The position numbers and the translations under genes were made by a program. A DNA stretch of 20,119 nt from a virus, in the IMG/VR virus record IMGVR_UViG_3300030060_002956, positions 1-20,119 of that record; one strand, given 5' to 3'. Of this stretch, positions 1 to 6,605 are shown piece after piece. Each line of letters opens with the position of its first letter. Within the stretch, counting starts at the first letter, position 1. The notes beneath the pieces are model-generated. The model did not search any database. It had not been told where the DNA came from and saw nothing but the letters and a program-made list of their open reading frames with translations.

Positions 1-657
1 GTAGCAGGTTATCAACTTAAATCTGCAAGAAGATCTCTTAATATCTTATTTCAAGAATGGGGTAATAGAGGTATTCATTATTGGGAAGTAGGATCAACAA
101 ATTTAGATCTTATTGAAGGTCAAGCAGACTATGATTTTTTTAGATCTAGTGGTGATGGAACTTCTGCAACAACTACAGATCCAGCAAGTGTGTTTGGAAT
201 TTCAGATGTTCTTGAGGCACAATTAAGATCTAATAGAACTCAAACAACACAATCAGATAGTCCAATGACAAAAGTAGATAGATCTACGTATGCAGGCTTT
301 TCAAATAAATTATCTAAAGGTACACCTAATCAATATTGGGTAGAGAGATTTATAGACAAAGTTACAATACATATTTATCCTACACCAGATTCAACAAACG
401 CATCTAAAGATATGCACTTCTTTTTTATAAAAAGAATTCAAGATGTTGGAGACTACACTAATGCAACAGATGTTCCATTTAGATTTGTTCCTTGCATGAC
501 TTCGGGTTTAGCTTTTTATCTTGCACAAAAATATCAACCACAATTAGTTCAACAAATGAAACTATATTATGAAGATGAATTATCAAGAGCGCTAGCAGAA
601 GATGGTTCGGCTTCAAGTACATTTATTACACCTAAAGCTTATTACCCAGGAACTTAA
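1..657 (+). CDS. Head-tail connector-like virion protein (5' end cut off by the window)
   Basis: The frame is open from base 1, so the gene starts upstream; the GTG at 190 is internal. The visible 218 residues begin VAGYQLKSARRSLNILFQEW and continue with a NRGIHYW segment. This 'RRSLN-LxxEW-NRG-xxW' pattern is common in small connector or tail-completion proteins of marine podovirus contigs and loosely resembles the N-terminal region of P22 gp4-type proteins. The rest has alternating hydrophobic residues and a C-terminal helical part (LAFYLAQKYQPQLVQQMKLYYEDELSRALAED), consistent with a ring-forming adaptor. It ends TAA with the A shared by the ATG of the next gene, so the two are probably translationally coupled. 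The family recognition is from memory; connector versus tail accessory protein cannot be separated here. Confidence 0.6.
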   Translation, partial: VAGYQLKSARRSLNILFQEWGNRGIHYWEVGSTNLDLIEGQADYDFFRSSGDGTSATTTDPASVFGISDVLEAQLRSNRTQTTQSDSPMTKVDRSTYAGFSNKLSKGTPNQYWVERFIDKVTIHIYPTPDSTNASKDMHFFFIKRIQDVGDYTNATDVPFRFVPCMTSGLAFYLAQKYQPQLVQQMKLYYEDELSRALAEDGSASSTFITPKAYYPGT

Positions 658-1241
658 TGTCTAAATACGCAACAGGAAAATATGCAAAAGCAATTTCAGA
701 TAGATCTGGTATGGAGTTTCCATACAAAGAAATGGTTCGAGAATGGAATGGTGCATTTGTTCACTTTACAGAATATGAACCTAAACAACCACAATTAGAG
801 CCAAAACCAAATGGTGCCGATGCAATTGCATTGTTAAATACAAGAACAGATAGAACAGAACCTGCAACAACTGTTAGAATACCAGATAATGGTTTCGAAA
901 CATATGAAGCCGGATCTCGTATTATAAACGTATTTTCACCTGGACACGGTTTAACTAGTGGAACAACTTACAGATTCAGAGGACCACCAACTACATCTGC
1001 AGGAAGTTCATTTACATATTCAAATCCAGAAAGTTTTGATGGTATTACAGGTGCTAATATAGCAAAGTCAGCGGGATACACAATTACAACAGGGTTATAT
1101 AAAAATGATGCAGCCGTAACGACAGATTACGCTACGTCTAATTATTTTCATTTTACAGTTGATACAGATACTGCTACAACTGGTGAAATAAAAGGAGGAG
1201 GTTACGGTTGTTCGATAGGACCTGTAACAATAGAAGCATGA
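657..1241 (+). CDS. Virion-associated protein with degenerate zinc-ribbon-like N-terminus
   Basis: 194 residues, starting on the last base of the preceding stop (TAATG). The N-terminus reads MSKYATGKYAKAISDRSGME, followed by FPYKEMVREWNG and EYEPKQPQLEPKP. I recognise this layout from marine phage proteins in which the same positions form two CxxC knuckles (CDRCG and CPxC). Here the first pair is replaced by serines (SDRSG) and the second by VHFTE, so metal binding is unlikely. From about residue 88 a beta-rich part follows with an HGLTSGT motif and a glycine-rich end (GEIKGGGYGCSIGPV), resembling beta insert modules in phage structural proteins. It overlaps the next small gene by ATGA. Its position between connector genes suggests a small tail or neck component; exact function unknown. 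Confidence 0.6.
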   Translation: MSKYATGKYAKAISDRSGMEFPYKEMVREWNGAFVHFTEYEPKQPQLEPKPNGADAIALLNTRTDRTEPATTVRIPDNGFETYEAGSRIINVFSPGHGLTSGTTYRFRGPPTTSAGSSFTYSNPESFDGITGANIAKSAGYTITTGLYKNDAAVTTDYATSNYFHFTVDTDTATTGEIKGGGYGCSIGPVTIEA

Positions 1242-1375
1242 TAAATAAAATTTGGAATTGGATTAAAAATTTTTTTATACCAGAAAAACAAGATCCACAT
1301 CTTACTTTGTATGAAGAAGTTAAAAGTCACAAAGTAGATAAAATAAATAAAAAATATAAAAAGGAATCTGAATAA
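1238..1375 (+). CDS. 45-residue microprotein, unknown function
   Basis: This short frame starts with ATG at 1238, overlapping the upstream stop by four bases (ATGA). It ends with TAA at 1373-1375, whose last A begins the next ATG. It encodes 45 residues starting MINKIWNWIKNFFIPEKQDP. The first 14 residues are an aromatic, amphipathic segment that could sit on a membrane or protein surface; the last 20 are very lysine-rich (KVDKINKKYKKESE). The perfect fit into both neighbouring junctions, with no unassigned bases, is the main evidence that it is a real gene. A start at this spot needs translational coupling, as no Shine-Dalgarno is evident. No family is recognised. Confidence 0.65.
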   Translation: MINKIWNWIKNFFIPEKQDPHLTLYEEVKSHKVDKINKKYKKESE

Positions 1376-2082
1376 TGGCTGGATTAAGTACATCAGGATT
1401 AAAAACACAGATAAGAAGCTATACAGAAACAGACTCTAATGTTTTAACAGATGCTGTTTTAGAAAATATTATTTTAAATGCACAGTATAGAATTTTTAGA
1501 GATGTTCCTATTGATGCAGATAGAAAACAACAATCAGGTAATTTAGTTACAGGTCAAGAAACAATTAATGCTCCAGCAGGAGCTGTATTTATTAGAGGAA
1601 TACAGGTTTATGACTCTACTTCAGCTACAACTGGACCTAATATATGGTTAGAGAAAAAAGATATTACTTATTTACAAGAATACGTTTCTTCCACAGCTTC
1701 TGGAAAAAGAGGTCAACCTAAATACTACGCTATGTTTGGCGGTGCGACAGGAGAATCTGACACTACATCTGGTAGAATGATGTTTGCTCCAGTTCCTGAT
1801 ACTACATATAAATTTAGAGTTCATTATAACGCTGCACCAGCTTTATTAGAGGGAGCAGATGGAACTAACTACATTAGTCTTAACTTTCCAAATGGTCTTT
1901 TATATTGCTGTTTGTCTGAAACGTATGGATTTTTAAAAGGTCCGATAGATATGTTGACACTATACGAAAATAAGTATAAACAAGAGATACAAAAGTTTGC
2001 TAACGAGCAAGTTGGTAGAAGACGAAGAGATGACTACACTGATGGCGCTATTCGTATTCCAGTAAACTCAGCAAACCCGTAG
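1375..2082 (+). CDS. Head-tail adaptor protein (SU10-adaptor / gp11-like)
   Basis: 235 residues. The N-terminal part (about 1-45) is helical and reads TDAVLENIILNAQYRIFRDV, the typical 'set of residues then AE/AQ-R-I-R-D' opening of phage adaptor proteins. The middle is beta-rich with GQPKYYAMFGG, then FAPVPDTTYKFRVHYNAAP, and the C-terminal helix has LLYCCLSETYGFLKGPIDML followed by YENKYKQEIQKFANEQ and a basic GRRRRDDY tail. This order (N-terminal helices, 'PxYYAxxG', 'PxPDxxYxxRxxYxxxP', then a helix ending in a basic segment) matches adaptor proteins such as the SU10 adaptor family and, more distantly, T7 gp11. Such proteins form the 12-mer ring below the portal. It starts on the preceding TAATG. 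Assignment rests on recognised motifs, not a search. Confidence 0.65.
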   Translation: MAGLSTSGLKTQIRSYTETDSNVLTDAVLENIILNAQYRIFRDVPIDADRKQQSGNLVTGQETINAPAGAVFIRGIQVYDSTSATTGPNIWLEKKDITYLQEYVSSTASGKRGQPKYYAMFGGATGESDTTSGRMMFAPVPDTTYKFRVHYNAAPALLEGADGTNYISLNFPNGLLYCCLSETYGFLKGPIDMLTLYENKYKQEIQKFANEQVGRRRRDDYTDGAIRIPVNSANP

Positions 2083-2096
2083 GAGAATAAATTATG
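2080..2096 (+). promoter_or_regulatory. Shine-Dalgarno built on a stop codon (TAGGAG)
   Basis: The stop TAG of the adaptor gene is the first part of TAGGAG, an anti-16S match, placed 8 bases before the ATG at 2094. The same arrangement recurs at 3610 and 5066 in front of the next fibre-block genes. Confidence 0.6.
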
Positions 2097-2531
2097 GCAA
2101 TATCATCAGCAATTTGTAACAGCTTTAAACAAGAAATTTTAGTTGGTACACATAATTTCACTGCATCTAGTGGTGATACATTTAAAATAGCTTTATTTAC
2201 AAGTGATGCATCTTTAGGTGCTGGAACTACAGCTTATTCAACATCAAATGAAATTTCAAACACATCAGGATCTGCATATTCTGCAGGTGGTGCAACATTA
2301 ACAAGTGTTACTCCAGCTTTATCTGGATCAACTGCAGTTTGTGATTTTGCAGACGTAAGTTATACTTCTGCTTCTTTTACAGCTAATGGTGCATTAATTT
2401 ATAATGACGATCAATCTGACAAAGCTGTTGCTGTTATCGCATTTGGTGGTGACAAAACAGTTTCCTCTGGAACATTTACAATTCAATTTCCAACAGCAGA
2501 CGCAAGTAACGCAATCATTCGTATAGCGTAA
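2094..2531 (+). CDS. Small beta-type virion protein
   Basis: 145 residues, opening MAISSAICNSFKQEILVGTH and continuing with KIALFTSDASLG, GGATLTS, and AVCDFADVSYTSASF. I recognise this as a very common small protein in marine phage structural regions ('SxxCxSFKxELLxGxHxF...FKIALYTS'). It is nearly all alternating polar/hydrophobic residues rich in Ser, Thr, Ala and Gly, consistent with an immunoglobulin- or jelly-roll-like decoration or tail protein. It has its own Shine-Dalgarno (TAGGAG) and is followed after 13 bases by the next gene, whose start is enclosed in a hairpin that includes this gene's stop codon. The molecular role is not established by the sequence. Confidence 0.6.
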   Translation: MAISSAICNSFKQEILVGTHNFTASSGDTFKIALFTSDASLGAGTTAYSTSNEISNTSGSAYSAGGATLTSVTPALSGSTAVCDFADVSYTSASFTANGALIYNDDQSDKAVAVIAFGGDKTVSSGTFTIQFPTADASNAIIRIA

Positions 2532-2547
2532 GGAGGCACTCCTTATG
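2527..2547 (+). promoter_or_regulatory. Hairpin enclosing Shine-Dalgarno and start codon
   Basis: The bases CGTAAGGAG (2527-2535) pair with CTCCTTATG (2539-2547) around a GCA triloop. This gives nine base pairs with one G-U wobble. The left arm contains the upstream stop TAA (2529-2531) and the AGGAG ribosome site; the right arm contains the ATG of the 2545 gene. In mRNA this would hide the start until a ribosome finishing the upstream gene opens it. No U-run follows, so it is not a terminator. Confidence 0.55.
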
Positions 2548-3612
2548 GCATCTACCTGGGGTACTAACACTTGGGGATCAAACGAATGGCAGGATGATGT
2601 AATTACAGTTACTTTATCCGGACAATCATTAACATCAAACGTAGGTTCATCTACTGAAGCTTTCAATGAAGAAGGTTGGGGTAGATTAAATTACGGTGTA
2701 GCTGATTGGGGTGAAGGAGCAAATGAAACTATTTCTGTTGGAGGTCTAGCTGTTACTTCATCTACAGGGTCTATAACAACTGGTATAGGTGTTTTGTTAG
2801 AGATGATTGGTTCAAATCATTCTTTAACTTCTAGTGTAGGTAGTCCACAAATTGATGGTGAAATAGGTGTTCCATTAACAGGAGTATCTGCAGAGTTTGC
2901 AACACCAACAATGGGTTATGCAGGAACTTTAGTTGGTTGGGGTAGAGATGGTTGGAATGATAATTCTTGGGGAGAATCTCCTGATCAAGTTATTCCGTTA
3001 GTAGGTCAAGAGTTAACATCTACCGTTGATGCACCTACTTTAGAATTTGCATATGAATTATCTGGTCAAGAAGCTACAACAAGTGTTGGTAGTGTTAGCT
3101 TTGTAATAAGTCCTACTGTTGCTGTTTCTGGACAATCCTCTACTTCTTCTTTAGGAACTTTAGGAGTTGCTTTTGGTGTAAGTACAGAACCTATTACAGG
3201 AGTAGCTGCAACATCTTCTATAGGAACTTTAGGATTAGAGTTTGGTCCAAGTGCAATTACCGGAGTATCCGCAACTTCTTCTGTAGGAGACGTAACTACA
3301 GGATCTGTAGAATTAATAAATTTAACAGGTGTTTCTGCAACCTCTTCAGTTGGATCAATATCACCTGCAGATGTTGTAGGATTAACTGGAGTATCTGCAA
3401 CATCTTCTGTAGGATCTATTTCACCTGTAGAAATGGTACAAGGATTAGTAACAGATCCTATTACGTCTACTGTAGGTTTACTTGGAATACAGGCTTACGC
3501 TAATATTGACACTGGTTCAAATACATCGTATACAGACGTAGCAACAGGATCAAATATTAGTTATTCTTCTGTTGCAACTGGATCAAATACAAGTTATACT
3601 GACGCTGCATAG
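2545..3612 (+). CDS. Repeat-built fibre or appendage protein (Trp-Gly and TGVSATSSVG repeats)
   Basis: 355 residues made almost wholly of repeats. The N-terminus has Trp-Gly modules (STWGTNTWGSNEW; GWGRLNYGVADWGEG; later GWGRDGWNDNSWGES). From about residue 152 on there are seven units of about 20-23 residues with core (L/I)-(T/S)-G-x-x-x-T-S-S-x-G, the best pair being LTGVSATSSVGSISP twice. The C-terminus is three 11-residue units of the type TGSNTSYTDVA. There are no catalytic motifs. Repeat-built beta proteins of this type are common in marine phage tail regions and are probably fibres or surface appendages. The start follows a strong AAGGAGG held in a hairpin. Nothing identifies the host receptor or the attachment partner. 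Confidence 0.6.
   Translation: MASTWGTNTWGSNEWQDDVITVTLSGQSLTSNVGSSTEAFNEEGWGRLNYGVADWGEGANETISVGGLAVTSSTGSITTGIGVLLEMIGSNHSLTSSVGSPQIDGEIGVPLTGVSAEFATPTMGYAGTLVGWGRDGWNDNSWGESPDQVIPLVGQELTSTVDAPTLEFAYELSGQEATTSVGSVSFVISPTVAVSGQSSTSSLGTLGVAFGVSTEPITGVAATSSIGTLGLEFGPSAITGVSATSSVGDVTTGSVELINLTGVSATSSVGSISPADVVGLTGVSATSSVGSISPVEMVQGLVTDPITSTVGLLGIQAYANIDTGSNTSYTDVATGSNISYSSVATGSNTSYTDAA
2998..3426 (+). repeat. Seven protein-level tandem units (L/I-T/S-G-x3-T-S-S-x-G)
   Basis: Unit starts are at about 2998, 3058, 3124, 3193, 3256, 3322 and 3382, so the period is 60-69 bases. The last four units share GVxATSSxG almost exactly, while codons vary between them (GTT/GTA, ACC/ACA/ACT, TCA/TCT). This indicates old repeats kept by selection on protein. 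Confidence 0.7.
3511..3609 (+). repeat. Three 33-base tandem repeats at gene end
   Basis: Units 3511-3543, 3544-3576 and 3577-3609 encode TGSNTSYTDVA, TGSNISYSSVA and TGSNTSYTDAA. The repeat runs directly into the stop codon TAG. Silent positions have diverged between units. Confidence 0.8.
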
Positions 3613-3627
3613 GAGATAAAATTTATG
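3610..3627 (+). promoter_or_regulatory. Shine-Dalgarno built on a stop codon (TAGGAG)
   Basis: TAGGAG starts with the stop TAG of the repeat protein and lies 9 bases before the ATG at 3625. Confidence 0.55.
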
Positions 3628-4644
3628 GCATCTACATACACACCTTTAGGAGTAGAACTTCAAGCAACTGGTGAAAACGCTGGTACATGGGGAACGAAGA
3701 CTAATACTAATTTACAAATTATAGAACAAATATCTGGTGGATATACAACACAAGCAGTAACAAGTGGTGGCACAGTTAATTTATCTGTTTCAGATGGATC
3801 AACTGGAGCAACTTTATCTCACAGAATGATTGAGTTTACAGGGTCATTATCTGATAATGCAGTTGTTACTATACCTTTAGACGTTCAAACATTTTATTTT
3901 TTAAGAAATTCAACATCAGGTTCTTACACAGTACAGTTTAAATATGTAACTGGTTCGGGGGATAGTTTTACTTTTGCAGCAGGTGACAAAGGTGATGCTC
4001 TTGTATTTGCAACTGCAAATGATGGAACTAATCCTGATATCGATACTTTACCAGCTGGAGACGTAACGTTAACAGGTACACAAACTTTAACTAACAAAAC
4101 TTTAACTTCACCTAAAATTGGAACATCTATCTTAGATACTAATGGAAATGAATTAGCTTTATTAACAGCTACAGGTTCTGCAGTTAACGAATTTACAATA
4201 GCTAACGCAGCGACTGGTGCTGGACCCACTCTTTCATCAACTGGTGGTGATTCAAATATTGATATTAATATAACTCCAAAAGGAACTGGAGATGTTGTTC
4301 TTGCTGGTGATACTGTAAAAGTTGGAGATTCTGGAGCAGCGGCTACTTTAACTTCTAACGGAGCCGGCACTCTTACAATAACTACAGGCGGAGCTACAGA
4401 TTTAACATTAAGTACAAACAGCGGTACAGATTCTGGAACCATAACGATAACAGATGCGGCTAATGGAAATATAACAATAACTCCTAATGGATCAGGTAAT
4501 ATTGTTCTTGATGGATTAACTTTTCCAAATGCTGATGGATCGGCAGATACATTCTTAAAAACAAACGGATCAGGGACATTAAGCTTTGCAGCAGCTGGAA
4601 TTACTACAGGAAAAGCTATTGCAATGGCAATTGTTTTCGGCTAA
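3625..4644 (+). CDS. Tail fibre-like protein
   Basis: 339 residues. The N-terminus (STYTPLGVELQATGENAGTW, then GTKTNTNLQIIEQ) is the familiar opening of marine phage tail-fibre or collar-type proteins. The middle carries GTQTLTNKTLTSPKI near residues 152-166, a motif seen in many phage tail fibre proteins. Two further beta motifs, INITPKGTGDVVLAG (about residue 215) and ITITPNGSGNIVLDG (about residue 284), are alike and suggest repeated beta units. The C-terminus (FLKTNGSGTLSF, then ITTGKAIAMAIVFG) is also typical of this group. There is no enzymatic motif. It is probably a trimeric beta-structured fibre or its base; host-binding specificity cannot be read from it. A TAGGAG site precedes it and a purine-rich 25-base gap follows it. 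Confidence 0.7.
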   Translation: MASTYTPLGVELQATGENAGTWGTKTNTNLQIIEQISGGYTTQAVTSGGTVNLSVSDGSTGATLSHRMIEFTGSLSDNAVVTIPLDVQTFYFLRNSTSGSYTVQFKYVTGSGDSFTFAAGDKGDALVFATANDGTNPDIDTLPAGDVTLTGTQTLTNKTLTSPKIGTSILDTNGNELALLTATGSAVNEFTIANAATGAGPTLSSTGGDSNIDINITPKGTGDVVLAGDTVKVGDSGAAATLTSNGAGTLTITTGGATDLTLSTNSGTDSGTITITDAANGNITITPNGSGNIVLDGLTFPNADGSADTFLKTNGSGTLSFAAAGITTGKAIAMAIVFG

Positions 4645-4669
4645 AAGAAGGAAAGGAAAATAAAAAATT
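4645..4669 (+). promoter_or_regulatory. Purine-rich leader with two possible ribosome sites
   Basis: The 25-base gap reads AAGAAGGAAAGGAAAATAAA then AAATT. It has two GGA-type ribosome-binding candidates (AAGG at about 4648 and AAAGG at about 4653). The spacing to the ATG at 4670 is longer than at neighbouring junctions. No hairpin or T-run is seen. Confidence 0.35.
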
Positions 4670-5068
4670 ATGGCAAACCCAAATATAGTATCAGTAACAA
4701 GTATTAAAGGTGAATCATTAGGATATAACCTAACATCTACTACAACTACAACTTTATTAACTGTCTCTGCAGATAAAATTCTTAAAGTAAACAGAATTAC
4801 AGCTGCAAACGTAGATGGTTCAAGCGCAGCAGATTTATCTTTATCAGTTGTTAAAGCAAACTTTACACCAGATGGTGTTGCAAACTTTGATGCTTCTGGA
4901 ACTTTCTTTTTAGCAAAAACTATTTCAGTTCCTGCAGACTCAACACTTGAAGTCCTAGGTCAAGGTTCAGCAATTTATTTAATGGAAGGCGATGTCTTAA
5001 AAGGTGGTGCGAATGCAGCATCTGATTTAGATTTAGTAATTTCGTACGAATCTATAGACGACGCATAG
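4670..5068 (+). CDS. Small beta-type virion protein, paralogue of the 12007 gene product
   Basis: 132 residues opening MANPNIVSVTSIKGESLGYN, then TTTTLLTVSADKILKVNRIT. The C-terminus has EVLGQGSAIYLMEGDVLKGG and LDLVISYESIDD. The pattern matches the 113-residue product of the gene at 12007: both have 'T-T-L-x-T-V', a hydrophobic strand, an 'AKTISV/DKSIGS' turn, 'LMEGDVLK' versus 'VMEESEVLK', and a final strand ending in an E-S/L-x-x pattern. Both therefore probably share one small beta fold used twice in the virion, perhaps as decoration or tail subunits. Related proteins are common in marine phage contigs. Function is not known. It ends with the TAG of a TAGGAGG ribosome site for the next gene. 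Confidence 0.6.
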   Translation: MANPNIVSVTSIKGESLGYNLTSTTTTTLLTVSADKILKVNRITAANVDGSSAADLSLSVVKANFTPDGVANFDASGTFFLAKTISVPADSTLEVLGQGSAIYLMEGDVLKGGANAASDLDLVISYESIDDA

Positions 5069-5085
5069 GAGGTTAAAGACTAATG
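5066..5085 (+). promoter_or_regulatory. Shine-Dalgarno built on a stop codon (TAGGAGG)
   Basis: TAGGAGG begins with the upstream stop TAG and lies 10 bases before the ATG at 5083. It is one of the strongest ribosome sites in the window. Confidence 0.6.
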
Positions 5086-6054
5086 TCAGTTTCTAACGGA
5101 GGTGTCATTGGGCCTGATAACGTACCTAACTTAACCCCAGCGGTACCTGCAGTCCCAGCTCAATCTGAAGTAATAGCAAATTTTACTTCTCCCGGAACAC
5201 ATACTACTCAACCTAGAACTACAGCTATAAGTGTATTTCTTGTAGGTGGTGGAGCTGGTGGAGGTTCTAATGTTGGTGGCGGTGGCGGAGCCGGCGGTAT
5301 GGTTTTTGTTGATGATAATTCTTTTCCAGTATCAGGAGGAACAGGTTATCCAATATCAATTGGAGGTGGAGGATCTGGTCCTGCACCAACAGGTGGAGGA
5401 TCTAAAGGAAACAATGGATCGGATACTACAGCTTTTGGATTAACTGCTAAAGGTGGTGGTGCTGGAGCATCAGCAAACTCTGTTGGTGGTAACCCAGGAG
5501 GATCTGGTGGAAATGGTGGTGGCGGAAACGGACCTCCAGCTTCTGGTGGATCTGCAACACAACCTGGACAACCTGGAGTTTCTGGATCATCTGGTTTAGG
5601 AAATGCTGGAGGACCTAAACCTCCTGCAACACAATCTAATAATGGTGGCGGCGGAGGCGGCGGTGGTGCCGGAAGTGCTGGCTCACCTTCTTCAAGTAGT
5701 GGAAGTGGAACAAGTGGAGGAAACGGACAAGGTGTTTCTCCAATAGTTGGTTCTGGAACGTATGCCGGAGGCGGCGGCGGTGGAGGAAACTCTGGCGGTG
5801 GTGGCGGACCCGGTGGCGGTGGTGCAGGATCAAGTGGTAGAGGTTCATCAGGAACAACAAACGCTGGCGGCGGCGGAGGCGGAGGCGGCTTCGGTGGCGG
5901 CGGCGGAGGACCAGGTGGGTCTGGAAGAGTTGGAATTAAAGAACCAGAAATAGCAGCGGTACCAGCAGTGCCTCAAACTATGGTTGCAGATGGAATTTGG
6001 CAATTAAATGATGTAGTTGAATACATCAAACAAGGAGAATGGATACAACCGTAA
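5083..6054 (+). CDS. Glycine-rich adhesin-like fibre protein
   Basis: 323 residues, about a third of them glycine. A short N-terminal part with TPAVPAVPAQ (about residues 18-27) is followed by NFTSPGTHTTQ and a hydrophobic strand (ISVFLVGGGAGGG). Residues 55-281 are a low-complexity domain of poly-Gly runs of up to eight residues broken by Ser, Asn, Ala and Pro. A second AVPAVPQ linker follows (about residue 293), then a compact, conserved-looking end with ADGIWQLNDVV and EYIKQGEWIQP. Glycine-rich domains with such runs form polyglycine-II helix bundles in distal adhesins of some T-even-like phages, so a receptor-binding or tail-tip role is plausible. Glycine codons alternate GGA/GGT/GGC, giving a local GC peak. 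Its stop is shared with the next start (TAATG). Confidence 0.6.
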   Translation: MSVSNGGVIGPDNVPNLTPAVPAVPAQSEVIANFTSPGTHTTQPRTTAISVFLVGGGAGGGSNVGGGGGAGGMVFVDDNSFPVSGGTGYPISIGGGGSGPAPTGGGSKGNNGSDTTAFGLTAKGGGAGASANSVGGNPGGSGGNGGGGNGPPASGGSATQPGQPGVSGSSGLGNAGGPKPPATQSNNGGGGGGGGAGSAGSPSSSSGSGTSGGNGQGVSPIVGSGTYAGGGGGGGNSGGGGGPGGGGAGSSGRGSSGTTNAGGGGGGGGFGGGGGGPGGSGRVGIKEPEIAAVPAVPQTMVADGIWQLNDVVEYIKQGEWIQP

Positions 6055-6605
6055 TGGCTCATTTTTGTGAAATAAAAACTTCTGACAATATTGTTTTAAG
6101 AACAATGGTTGTTAATGATCAAGATGTAGCCAATAATGGTGGTGAGTATACCACTGAATCAGAAAATTGGGTTGCAAATCATTTTCCTAACGCTCCATTA
6201 ATTTTAGAAGAGTATGGCGGTAATTATCCAGATACTTATTGGAAACAAACTTCTTTTAATACTTCAGGAGGTGTTTACTATGTTTCAGGAGATTTTAATC
6301 AAGAACATAGTGATCAAAGTAAAGCAAAAAGAAAAAATTATGGTGCACCTGGTATGATTTATGATTCAACAAAGGATGCTTTTTATCATCCACAACCTCA
6401 TAATTCTTGGGTGTTAAATGAAACAAGAGCTATGTGGGAAGCACCTGTAGCTTATCCAACTAATCTACAACCTGCAGGTGATGGACAAGATTATATTATT
6501 GATTGGGATGAGGATAATTTGAGATGGTGGTCGAGAAATAACGATGGAAATATTTACTATTATTGGAATCCAGATAATTCTACCTGGAATACCTATACTC
6601 CTTAA
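6054..6605 (+). CDS. Trp-rich virion protein of the cyanophage 'MAHF' type
   Basis: 183 residues from the ATG at 6054, which overlaps the upstream stop (TAATG). An in-frame ATG at 6039 would add five residues, but the MAHFCEIKTSDNIVLRTMVV opening matches a family I know from cyanophages, where proteins start MAHFAxV. Further family motifs are TYWKQTSFNTSGG, KRKNYGAPGMIYDSTKDAFY, PQPHNSWVLNETRAMWEAPV and a C-terminal tail rich in W and D (WDEDNLRWW, YYWNPDNSTW). The family occurs in tail and fibre regions of T4-like cyanophages and other marine phages. The role is unknown, possibly in fibre or baseplate attachment. It is the gene immediately before the oxygenase cassette and shares its stop with the first oxygenase. 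Confidence 0.65.
   Translation: MAHFCEIKTSDNIVLRTMVVNDQDVANNGGEYTTESENWVANHFPNAPLILEEYGGNYPDTYWKQTSFNTSGGVYYVSGDFNQEHSDQSKAKRKNYGAPGMIYDSTKDAFYHPQPHNSWVLNETRAMWEAPVAYPTNLQPAGDGQDYIIDWDEDNLRWWSRNNDGNIYYYWNPDNSTWNTYTP

Noticed and set aside
190-192. GTG as start of the first gene
   Set aside because: The frame stays open upstream to base 1 and encodes a family-like segment there, so the gene is truncated by the window.
31-707. Six AGATCT hexamers in the first 710 bases
   Set aside because: Five are the codon pair AGA-TCT (Arg-Ser) and one is within TTA-GAT-CTT; with AGA and TCT favoured, this is explained by codon use and not by a regulatory site.
1202-1408. Minus-strand frame of 68 codons over the 45-residue gene
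   Set aside because: It overlaps three well-fitted + strand genes and its product is a Phe/Ile-rich low-complexity string, typical of the reverse of Lys/Asn-rich AT DNA.
2527-2547. Transcription terminator
   Set aside because: The hairpin is followed by coding sequence without a T-run and includes the start codon, so translational control is the better reading.
3924-4442. Minus-strand frame of 172 codons
   Set aside because: It lies wholly inside the tail-fibre-like gene and reads as the antisense of its Thr/Ala/Gly-rich repeats, with no ribosome site.
5636-5860. Minus-strand His/Leu/Arg-rich frame
   Set aside because: It is the antisense of poly-glycine codons and has no sensible protein character.
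5245-5930. Simple GC-rich microsatellite or assembly artefact
   Set aside because: The reading frame is intact through the poly-Gly stretch, with mixed synonymous codons and an ordered C-terminal end.
6039-6041. Earlier ATG for the MAHF-type gene
   Set aside because: It is only one base past AAGGAG, too close for use, and the family opening MAHF starts at 6054 with a TAATG overlap.
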